Shown here in pieces: positions 42,351-48,729 of a DNA stretch of 50,751 nucleotides; positions within the stretch are counted from its first letter, which is position 1, and every line of letters starts with the position of its first letter. The stretch lies in assembly GCA_020721965.1 (NCBI GenBank), contig DYLS01000021.1:1-50751 (forward strand). Direction: 5' to 3'. Both the position numbers and the translations under genes were made by a program. Under the pieces are notes generated by a model, which was not told the DNA's origin, did not search any database, and saw only the letters and a program-made list of their open reading frames with translations. This DNA is from Blastopirellula marina. Its GTDB lineage: Bacteria > Planctomycetota > Planctomycetia > Pirellulales > Thermoguttaceae.

Positions 42351-43544
42351 ATGGCGACATTCCGTCTGAGGTACTTTTCGCGTCCCGACACCCTGCGCAG
42401 CATCGCCCCGTCCCGACTGCTCGAGTTGCTCGCCCCGTATCGCGAGGTCCTGGCGGCTGCCGGGTGCGTCTTGCCGACAGTGGCGCGGGAAGAGCTTGTG
42501 CCCTATCAGCGCCTTGGTGAACTGCTGGCGGCTGCAAGCGAGGCGCTCCCGGCGGAGCTGCTCAATGTCCTGTATCTGATTGACGAGATGGCCACGCCGG
42601 AAGGGGCCGACGCGCTGTTGGAAGCGGCATTCGAGGAGAATCTGTCGCTGGATGCCGACCAAGAGCAGACCCCGGCGGACGTGGCGGTTCAGGTATGGCT
42701 GCGGCGTCCCGAGCTGCTCGAGCGGAAACATGCCGAACGGATGACCCTTCGGCCCCGGACATTCGAGTACTACCAGACCGCCCGGGAGACGCCGCCCGTG
42801 TTCCGCGGCCTGTCCGCGTCGGCCAAGGAGCGTCTCGAACACGACCTGGACGATTGGCTGGAGCGGAGGCGGCGGGGGAGGGGCTCACGGGTGTTCGTCT
42901 TTCCGGACGAGCATGAGGTACGGTTCCTGGTTCGCCGGGGAGAGCCTTTCCGGCGCGAGGAGAGTCTCTCGGAGAAAGGTGTTTGCGGCATCTGCTATCG
43001 GCCGGTGCGATACGATGTGGTGATCTTCGACCGGCGCCTGGGCGAGCTGAGGATCAACGCCCGGTTGGCCAGCGAGAAGCGACTCTACGCGCGGCTTTTC
43101 GGCAAGCACCTGTTCGCGGACGAGGGGTGTTTCCCCGGAGGGTCGAAGTACACGCTGGAACCGCTGCGGCACGTGGGGGCAGAGGGCCTGACCTGCTTCG
43201 ACATTGAGGGACTCCAGTGGATCAGGCTCGTGGAGGTCGAGGTGCTCTTCGGCGGGGCCTACCACGCCCGGGAATGCCGCAAGGCCGACGACGTGCTGGC
43301 CGACCTGGCCCAGCGCGGTCGCACGCTCCCCCAGAGCGGTCGCCTGCTGAAGGCGGTCTTCCGGGTCAAGTTCGCCGATGGGCGGACTCCGCGCTCGGTG
43401 ACGATCCGCCCATCGAATGTCGCCCAATACACGCGCGACGCAGACGCGGCGATGGTCGAACGATGGCTCCAGTCGCGGGGATACATCGTTGCGGAGGAGG
43501 CTGCCGAGCATGAGACCTTTTCCGAGGTTCTGGCGAGCGCTTGA
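42351..43544 (+). CDS. Protein of unknown function, first of an overlapping pair
   Basis: A 397-residue soluble protein starting at ATG 42351 after AGGAGG. Residues 1-110 are helical and orderly (FRLRYFSRPDTLRSIAPSRL, LLELLAPYREVLAAAGCVLP, ALPAELLNVLYLIDEMATPE). A middle domain has TPADVAVQVWLRRPELLERK and RPRTFEYYQTAR. A CGIC motif is near residue 220 (GVCGICYRPVRYDVVIF), and the C-terminus has FRVKFADGRTPRSVTIRPSN. No known catalytic motif is recognised. The stop overlaps the next gene by 35 bp. The pair sits between the recombinase and the recombination module, where accessory or defence functions are often carried. Confidence 0.65.
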   Translation: MATFRLRYFSRPDTLRSIAPSRLLELLAPYREVLAAAGCVLPTVAREELVPYQRLGELLAAASEALPAELLNVLYLIDEMATPEGADALLEAAFEENLSLDADQEQTPADVAVQVWLRRPELLERKHAERMTLRPRTFEYYQTARETPPVFRGLSASAKERLEHDLDDWLERRRRGRGSRVFVFPDEHEVRFLVRRGEPFRREESLSEKGVCGICYRPVRYDVVIFDRRLGELRINARLASEKRLYARLFGKHLFADEGCFPGGSKYTLEPLRHVGAEGLTCFDIEGLQWIRLVEVEVLFGGAYHARECRKADDVLADLAQRGRTLPQSGRLLKAVFRVKFADGRTPRSVTIRPSNVAQYTRDADAAMVERWLQSRGYIVAEEAAEHETFSEVLASA

Positions 43545-44436
43545 GGACATGGCCGGGGCGGCTGCCTGGGCCGAATGGAAATACCGGATCGGCGATGACC
43601 TCCAGACCGCGCTGCCCATGCTTTCACCAGCGGATCGGTTCGTCGAGTCGTTGACCGACTTCGGGGACCCGCACCGCTGGTATCGCGTCGTCGAGCACGG
43701 CCCGGGGGACTTCGTGGGCGTGCCGGAAGATGGTGGGCCGCCGCTTGCGGTTTGCCGCGAAGACGTTCTCATCTATCGCATCGACCATCCCAAGCTGGGC
43801 CGGCGGCTTGCCGAAGTCTTCGACCTGGAGTTCCGATTCGCGCCGCTTGCGCCGCCGGCGAGATGCGCCTGGCGCGTCGGCACGGGCAAGGGAGCCGTCG
43901 GCACGCCCATCGACTTCAGCCTACTGGTTCCAGTGGACGAGGACGACGTTCAACAGGCCGTTGCGTGGCACGCGGCGGGGTACTCGCCTTACGTGCTCCT
44001 GCTGCCGACGCGCCGTCGTGTGACGCCCGAGGTCGAGCGGCTCGTTCGGCACTCGTCGGGACATCTGGTGGTGCTGGCCGAGGCGATCCTTGCGGACGGG
44101 GACAGGCGGTGGATGGCAGCCGCCGAGGCGCAGGTGGCCATCAAGCGTCATCTTGAGACAGCGGCCGCCTGTCCGGACGAGCCGCTTTCGGAAAGGGCCC
44201 AGCTCGTGCTGGCAGCCATGCTGGAACTGAATGCCGTGGACTCGGACCGCCGACGGCCGGTCGAAGAGATCGCCCCGCGGGCCCTGGGCCCAGAGGCGGA
44301 CGCGAATGCCCTCAAGCTGGTACTGGCAGAACTTCGGGGCAAGGGGATGGCCCGGTCCAAGACCGGCCGTGGCGGAGGATTCTGGCTGACGGACAAGGGC
44401 CACAGACGCGCTGAGCGGCTTGCCGAAACTCGGTAA
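43510..44436 (+). CDS. Protein of unknown function with C-terminal winged-helix-like domain
   Basis: A 308-residue protein starting at ATG 43510, inside the end of the upstream gene. The N-terminus (AGAAAWAEWKYRIGDDLQTA) and the middle (VVEHGPGDFVGVPEDGGPPL, REDVLIYRIDHPKLGRRLAE) show no family I recognise. About residues 180-215 read VPVDEDDVQQAVAWHAAGYS then PYVLLLPTRRRVTPEVERLV. The last ~70 residues (LKLVLAELRGKGMARSKTGR, GGGFWLTDKGHRRAERL) look like a winged helix with the basic wing of DNA-binding domains. With the upstream gene it may form a complex; function unknown. Confidence 0.65.
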   Translation: MRPFPRFWRALEDMAGAAAWAEWKYRIGDDLQTALPMLSPADRFVESLTDFGDPHRWYRVVEHGPGDFVGVPEDGGPPLAVCREDVLIYRIDHPKLGRRLAEVFDLEFRFAPLAPPARCAWRVGTGKGAVGTPIDFSLLVPVDEDDVQQAVAWHAAGYSPYVLLLPTRRRVTPEVERLVRHSSGHLVVLAEAILADGDRRWMAAAEAQVAIKRHLETAAACPDEPLSERAQLVLAAMLELNAVDSDRRRPVEEIAPRALGPEADANALKLVLAELRGKGMARSKTGRGGGFWLTDKGHRRAERLAETR

Positions 44437-44485
44437 CCGTTTCGACACCGTTTGCGCACCGATTCCCGGCCGCTTTGGGCGGATA

Positions 44486-44536
44486 CTTCGCTCGATGAGG
44501 ATCGCTGCTTGTGGCGATCCGTCTGTCGAGCAGAAG
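44486..44536 (+). promoter_or_regulatory. Nested hairpin reaching the Shine-Dalgarno of the next gene
   Basis: CTTC-GCTCGA pairs with TCGAGC-A-GAAG, and inside it GGATCGC pairs with GCGATCC around an 8-base loop. The right arm ends in AGAAG, part of the AGAAGGAGA ribosome binding site of the gene at 44547. Confidence 0.55.
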
Positions 44537-44546
44537 GAGAAGCCCT

Positions 44547-44912
44547 ATGTCCACCTCCGTCACTGTATTGGAAGGGGCGCGCAAGACCGTCGGCCCGCCC
44601 CGCACATGCGACCTGTCGCCAGCCTGCCGCAGCCTGCTGGAACTGATCCGACGGTTGGGCTTCGGACGCATCGAGGCCCTGGCAGTCCGCGGTGGCGAGC
44701 CGGTCCTCGACCCGCCCCCGCGGGTCATCCGCGCGATCCGGCTGGCCCAACTCGGGCCCACGCGCCCCGCAACCGCTGCCGTCGGGCACCCTTTGCAGAG
44801 CGCCGAAATCGCGCTGGTCGAGACGCTGGCGGCCATCGGTACGGGCGTGATCGAGGTTATCAAGGTCCACGATGGCCTGCCGGCGGCCTTGGAAATCCGC
44901 GAGCAGGTGTAA
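44547..44912 (+). CDS. Small protein of unknown function
   Basis: A 121-residue protein starting at ATG 44547 after AGAAGGAGA. CDLSPACRSLLELIRRLGFG and RIEALAVRGGEPVLDPPPRV form a helix-strand unit that occurs in short planctomycete proteins of mobile elements, and the C-terminus VIEVIKVHDGLPAALEIREQ is conserved-looking. No enzyme motif is visible. It lies between two hairpins and 180 bp before the sigma factor, in the run of genes that precede the recombination module. Confidence 0.6.
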   Translation: MSTSVTVLEGARKTVGPPRTCDLSPACRSLLELIRRLGFGRIEALAVRGGEPVLDPPPRVIRAIRLAQLGPTRPATAAVGHPLQSAEIALVETLAAIGTGVIEVIKVHDGLPAALEIREQV

Positions 44913-44959
44913 CCACTTTCTCTACGTAACCCCATTCGATTCCAAACAATCGGCCGACC

Positions 44960-45080
44960 GCACGAGCGGAGGCGTTGTGGGAGTCGCCCAGCAAGCGGCG
45001 ATCCACGCACGTTTCCGCTCGTGCTGCCTTCTTGCCGGCGCTTGGCGACCGCCCGCACGCCCTCCTCGGCGGTCCGAGAA
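44960..45080 (+). promoter_or_regulatory. Two hairpins in the leader of the sigma factor gene
   Basis: GCACGAGCGGA (44960-44970) pairs with TCCGCTCGTGC (45014-45024), a perfect 11-bp stem around 43 bases. A second one, GACCGCC with GGCGGTC (about 45049-45075), abuts AAGGAG of the sigma-factor gene. Confidence 0.55.
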
Positions 45081-45090
45081 GGAGTTGCCA

Positions 45091-45684
45091 ATGGCTACCA
45101 AGCACAATCTCGATTGCTTCGACCAATTCACCATCCGTTTCATTCGCAGCAAGGCCCGCCAGCTCATCGGCCGGGCCGGGTTGACCGAGGCGGACTGCGA
45201 GGACCTGATTCAGGAGTTCGTCCTCGACCTGCTCGAGCGTCGCAAGCACTTCGACCCCCGCTCCGGAACCTGGGAGGCCTTCGTAGTCGTGGTGTGCGAG
45301 AACTGCCTGGCTACGATCCTGGAGCGCCGGCAGGCCGAGATGCGCTCGCCCGAGCGCGAAGAGGGATCGCTCGACCGTCCGATCCAGGACGGGGAGGGCA
45401 GCCGCACGGAGTTCGGCGACACCCTTCCCGACACCCAGCCGGGCAAGCGGACCGGCCACTGGCCGCGGTCCGCCCAAGAGACCTCCGAGCTGGTCCAGGA
45501 TGTCGCCACCGTGCTCCAGCCGCTGCCCGACCACCTGCGGGACATCTGCCAGCGCTTGATGGCCGGCCGGTCGAAGGCGTCGATCGCCCGTGAGCTGGGT
45601 ATGTCGCGGGCGGCCCTGTACGGACTGCTTCGGGACATCCGCAAGCGTCTCGAGCGGTCGGGCCTGCGAGATTATTTGGCGTGA
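45091..45684 (+). CDS. RNA polymerase sigma-70 family factor (ECF-like)
   Basis: A 197-residue sigma factor. Region 2 is in FTIRFIRSKARQLIGRAGLT then EADCEDLIQEFVLDLLERRK and HFDPRSGTWEAFVVVVCENC (the DxxQExFxxLxxR-like block). A hydrophilic linker follows, and region 4 with its helix-turn-helix is LQPLPDHLRDICQRLMAGRS then KASIARELGMSRAALYGLLR. No anti-sigma gene is adjacent. ATG 45091 follows AAGGAG. A dedicated sigma factor inside the element could switch on the downstream recombination genes; the promoters it would recognise are not identified. Confidence 0.87.
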   Translation: MATKHNLDCFDQFTIRFIRSKARQLIGRAGLTEADCEDLIQEFVLDLLERRKHFDPRSGTWEAFVVVVCENCLATILERRQAEMRSPEREEGSLDRPIQDGEGSRTEFGDTLPDTQPGKRTGHWPRSAQETSELVQDVATVLQPLPDHLRDICQRLMAGRSKASIARELGMSRAALYGLLRDIRKRLERSGLRDYLA

Positions 45685-45699
45685 TTTGCGACAGTTCGG

Positions 45700-45759
45700 C
45701 CGGCCAGCCGGTAGGTCTACTAGTAGGGGCCGCACCGTTAGAGACCTTCGGCTGGCCGG
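45700..45759 (+). promoter_or_regulatory. Long hairpin between sigma factor and nuclease genes
   Basis: CCGGCCAGCCG (45700-45710) pairs with CGGCTGGCCGG (45749-45759), extended inward by AGGTCT/AGACCT, giving 17 paired bases and a ~23-base loop. It begins 16 bp after the sigma-factor stop; no T-run follows. Confidence 0.6.
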
Positions 45760-45862
45760 TTCGTCTCCATGCCGGACCTCACGGGCGGCCCCAACGGCCA
45801 GCGAGCCAGGCCGCGCGGTTCCGCTCCACGACATTCCCTCGGACGAAAACAAAGGCCATTGC

Positions 45863-46663
45863 ATGAGCGCCATCGTCGATCCGATCCTCCGCGAGTCGTA
45901 CGCAGTTTATCGAGAGAAGGCGCGAGAGTACCTCACCAGCCATCAGCTTGCCGACTTCCGCCGCTGCCCGCTCTTGTACCGCAAGAAGAGGCTGGGACTC
46001 GTCGAGGACGAGGACCGGCCGGCGTTTCTGGTGGGCCGGGCGCTGCACACGCTTGTGTTGGAAGGCAGGGACGCCTTTGAGCAGCAGTACGCCGTCGGCG
46101 GGCCAATCAACCCCAAGACCGGCGAGCTGTATGGCTCTAGCACCAAGGCGTTTACTGAGTGGGCCGCCCAGCAGGGCAAGCCCGTGCTCACCGTCCAGCA
46201 GCACGACCTGGTCCAGCGCATGGCCGAAGGGGTTCGCGGGCACGGTCTGGCCAGGGACCTCTTGAGCGAAGGCACACCTGAGGGCGTCGTGCGGGCCGAG
46301 TACTGCCAAATGCCCTGCCAGATTCGCATGGACTGGTTCGACCCGCACCGGGGGATCATAGACCTGAAGACCTGCGACGACCTGGATTGGTTCGAAGCGG
46401 ACACTCGACGCTATGGCTATGTTTACCAAGTCGCCTTTTATCAAGTCGTGCTGGCTCAGATGATTGCCTTGCTTATGCCAGTACACTTCATCGCCATCGA
46501 GAAAAAAGAGCCTTATCGCTGTGGCGTGTGGAAAGTCCACGAGGACGTCTTGGCACAGGCCCGGCGCGAGAACGAGGCGGCCATCGAGCGGTTGCGACGG
46601 TGCATGGCCACCGACACCTGGCCGAGCGGCTACGAGGAATGCCGCGTGTTCGATTACGTCTGA
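45863..46663 (+). CDS. PD-(D/E)XK nuclease (RecE-like, phage recombination exonuclease)
   Basis: A 266-residue protein of the RecE-C/YqaJ-like group. SHQLADFRRCPLLYRKKRLG opens the fold; FLVGRALHTLVLEGRDAFEQ carries the conserved GxxxHxxxLE helix; and the core IRMDWFDPHRGIIDLKTCDD gives the catalytic Asp, then D-L-K. YGYVYQVAFYQVVLA is the Gln/Tyr helix that binds metal or DNA. It is followed by an ATPase, DUF669, RusA and a helicase, the usual order of phage-type recombination modules, where it would resect double-strand ends. ATG 45863 is chosen because the longer frame upstream has no similarity to the family. Confidence 0.88.
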   Translation: MSAIVDPILRESYAVYREKAREYLTSHQLADFRRCPLLYRKKRLGLVEDEDRPAFLVGRALHTLVLEGRDAFEQQYAVGGPINPKTGELYGSSTKAFTEWAAQQGKPVLTVQQHDLVQRMAEGVRGHGLARDLLSEGTPEGVVRAEYCQMPCQIRMDWFDPHRGIIDLKTCDDLDWFEADTRRYGYVYQVAFYQVVLAQMIALLMPVHFIAIEKKEPYRCGVWKVHEDVLAQARRENEAAIERLRRCMATDTWPSGYEECRVFDYV

Positions 46664-46743
46664 GCCGGTCGCCTCTCGGGTCTTTCGAAGCCGGGTAGGC
46701 ATGTCACGGACGAGGATCGCTGCCCCGCCCGAAGGCGACCGGC
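46664..46743 (+). promoter_or_regulatory. Long hairpin immediately after the nuclease stop codon
   Basis: GCCGGTCGCCT (46664-46674) pairs perfectly with AGGCGACCGGC (46733-46743), plus CGGG/CCCG inside. It starts at the first base after the stop and is followed by CTTTT, so it may partially terminate transcription. Confidence 0.6.
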
Positions 46744-46785
46744 CTTTTGAACCATCCGACTCCAACTGCCTGGGAGAACGATGCT

Positions 46786-47511
46786 ATGCCCCTACCCGAT
46801 ACCATCCTGACCCAATCCCATCTGCGCGCCCCGAAGGGCATCGTGTACGGACCACCTGGCGTGGGCAAGACGTCGTTCGGGGCCTCGGCCGATCGCCCGC
46901 TCATCATCGACTGCGAAAACGGCGCAGCCCACGTGCATTGTCACCGCACGCCGTATCTGGCCAGTTGGCCGGAGATGCAGCCCTGGCTCGATGGCCTGGC
47001 CGCCGGGGGCCACGAGTACCAGACTGTCGTCGTCGACTCGATTGATTGGATGTTGCGGCGAATCGAGGAGCACGTGGCCGGGGTGGATGGCACGCCCACC
47101 GGCATGAAGCAGACACTCAATCGCAGCCACGGCGGCTACGGCAATGGCCGGCAAGTGCTGAAGAACTACGTCTACCAGTACCTCTTGCCCGTCTTGGATC
47201 GGCTAGTCAACTCGGGCGTGGCCGTGCTGCTTCTGGCCCATGCCGCCCGCCGCTCGATCACCACGATCGATGGCATCGAACTGGAGAAGTCCGCCCCCGA
47301 GATCCACCCCGACTTGGCCAACACGATGATCGAGTGGTCGGACTTCGTGGGGGCCATCCGGCTAGTAGGCCAAGAGCGGGAACTCGTTCTGCACGAGACG
47401 CCGCAATTAGTGGCCAAGAACCGCTATGGCATCGCCGAGGGCCTGCCTTTGTCGTGGCCGGCCTTCGTCACGGCAATCAGCAACCACAACCCGCAACCGC
47501 AAGGAGCCTGA
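46786..47511 (+). CDS. RecA-like P-loop ATPase of phage recombination module
   Basis: A 241-residue AAA/RecA-like protein (phage nucleotide-binding, AAA_24 type). Walker A is YGPPGVGKTSFG near residue 22; LIIDCENGAAHV and TVVVDSIDWMLRRIEEHV give Walker B near 85. KNYVYQYLLPVLDRLVNSGV then AVLLLAHAARRS is the sensor strand. ATG 46786 follows a GGGAGAAC; another ATG five bases upstream is out of frame. It sits between the RecE-like nuclease and DUF669 and probably assists annealing or strand exchange, an inference from gene order in phages. Confidence 0.88.
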   Translation: MPLPDTILTQSHLRAPKGIVYGPPGVGKTSFGASADRPLIIDCENGAAHVHCHRTPYLASWPEMQPWLDGLAAGGHEYQTVVVDSIDWMLRRIEEHVAGVDGTPTGMKQTLNRSHGGYGNGRQVLKNYVYQYLLPVLDRLVNSGVAVLLLAHAARRSITTIDGIELEKSAPEIHPDLANTMIEWSDFVGAIRLVGQERELVLHETPQLVAKNRYGIAEGLPLSWPAFVTAISNHNPQPQGA

Positions 47512-47515
47512 ACCC

Positions 47516-47971
47516 ATGGCGCACCTCGGCAATTTCGACGCCTCCCAAGTGGAGCCCACCACCACGTTCGATCCCATCCCCGCCGGCAAGTACTTGGCCA
47601 TGATCACGGCCTCGGAGATGAAGCCGAACAAGGCCGGCACGGGCAGCTACCTCGAGCTGGTCTTCACGATTCTCGAGGGCGAGTACAAGGGCCGGCAGCT
47701 TTGGGCGCGGCTGAACTTGGACAATCCCAACGAACTGGCCGTCAAGATCGCCCGGGCTGAGCTTTCGGCCATTTGCAGGGCAGTCGGCGTCCTGACGCCG
47801 CGTGACAGCGCCGAGCTGCACAACCTGCCGCTGGTGATCAAGGTGGCCTGCAAGAAGCGCAAGGACACCGACGAGATTGCCAACGTCATCAAGGGGTATG
47901 AGAAACGCGAATCGGCGAATGGGAAGCCTCAACAGGGCCAGTCGAGCACGCCGCCTTGGCGGAGGCCGTGA
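47516..47971 (+). CDS. DUF669 domain-containing protein (phage SSB-like)
   Basis: A 151-residue protein of the DUF669 family, found in phage replication-recombination modules and thought to be an OB-fold single-strand-binding-like protein. FDPIPAGKYLAMITASEMKP, SYLELVFTILEGEYKGRQLW and ARLNLDNPNELAVKIARAEL cover the fold. A Gly/Ser/Pro-rich tail (GKPQQGQSSTPPW) resembles the flexible C-terminus of SSB proteins. It starts 4 bp after the ATPase stop, with AAGGAG ahead of the ATG, so the two are co-translated. Confidence 0.9.
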   Translation: MAHLGNFDASQVEPTTTFDPIPAGKYLAMITASEMKPNKAGTGSYLELVFTILEGEYKGRQLWARLNLDNPNELAVKIARAELSAICRAVGVLTPRDSAELHNLPLVIKVACKKRKDTDEIANVIKGYEKRESANGKPQQGQSSTPPWRRP

Positions 47972-48029
47972 TCACACGGGGCGCAGCAAGGCTGGGCTTG
48001 TTGTGGCTGGGTACGCCAAGCGGAAACGA

Positions 48030-48195
48030 GGAGGTGACAGGCGTGCGTGCGAACCGGCGCGGTTGAGCGGCGACGACAGGTCAGCGCCCCGGTGGAGCCG
48101 ACAGCGAAAGGCGAAGGCGACAAGATCGTCCCCGCGACTGGCAGGACATACGCCGGCCATTGCCGACTCCCTGCCGGACGCACGCCTCCACCTCC
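48030..48195 (+). promoter_or_regulatory. Long-range inverted repeat in the leader of the RusA gene
   Basis: GGAGGTG-ACA-GGCGTGCGT (48030-48048) pairs with ACGCACGCC-TC-CACCTCC (48178-48195), 16 paired bases enclosing about 130 bases. The right arm ends 20 bases before the RusA ATG. The enclosed stretch has no supported ORF. Confidence 0.55.
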
Positions 48196-48214
48196 GCACC
48201 TAGAGAGAACCATC

Positions 48215-48595
48215 ATGCTCACGGTCGAGCTGCCCTACCCGCCATCGATCAATCATTACTGGCGCCGGGTGGGGCCGCGCACGCTCATCAGCCGGCAAGG
48301 ACGCAAGTTCCGACAGGATGTCGAGGATGCGGTCCGGCGGGGCAAGGGACTCCTCGGAAAGGTGCCGATGCAGGGCAACCTCGCTGTAGAAGTCGTCTTG
48401 CACCCGCCGGACCGCCGGCGGCGAGACCTGGACAACACGCTCAAGGCGCTGCTCGACGCCCTTCAGCACGCCGGCGTGTACGACGACGACAGCCAGATCA
48501 CCCAGCTCTTGGCCCAGCGCGGCGAGCCGCGCCCCGGCGGCCTGGCGATCGTGCGTATTGGCCCACTTGCTATCCCCCAGGGGATCCAAACATGA
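48215..48595 (+). CDS. rusA: RusA-family crossover junction endodeoxyribonuclease
   Basis: A 126-residue RusA Holliday-junction resolvase. The fold starts VELPYPPSINHYWRRVG, with the SxNxxW motif. The catalytic acidic region is PPDRRRRDLDNTLKALLDAL, containing the D-x-D-N-x-x-K pattern, and the second Asp pair is in YDDDSQITQL. Length is typical. The enzyme would resolve four-way junctions formed by the recombination module. ATG 48215 follows AGAGAG; the stop overlaps the start of the next small ORF by 4 bp. Confidence 0.93.
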   Translation: MLTVELPYPPSINHYWRRVGPRTLISRQGRKFRQDVEDAVRRGKGLLGKVPMQGNLAVEVVLHPPDRRRRDLDNTLKALLDALQHAGVYDDDSQITQLLAQRGEPRPGGLAIVRIGPLAIPQGIQT

Positions 48596-48729
48596 AGAAG
48601 TTCATCGCGGTGGCCATCCGCACCACGGTGCTCCTCCCCACCAATCCCGCGCACGAGGACCCGCTCGACGAACTCTCGGAGACCAAGGCAGGCCATGCAA
48701 CTTCGTCCCTACCAACAAGCCGCGGTTGA
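48592..48729 (+). CDS. 45-residue ORF bridging rusA and the helicase
   Basis: ATG 48592 overlaps the RusA stop (ATGA), and the ORF ends 35 bp inside the helicase gene, which starts at 48695 in another frame. The product, MKKFIAVAIRTTVLLPTNPA, then a polar tail, has no recognised domain. The tight overlap on both sides suggests either a translational-coupling ORF that carries ribosomes from rusA to the helicase or chance; the first is favoured by the ATGA geometry. Confidence 0.45.
   Translation: MKKFIAVAIRTTVLLPTNPAHEDPLDELSETKAGHATSSLPTSRG

Noticed and set aside
42175-48214. Integron-like gene cassette array with attC sites
   Set aside because: The hairpins recall attC sites, but the GTTRRRY/RYYYAAC core pairs were not found, and no IntI-type tyrosine recombinase is present.
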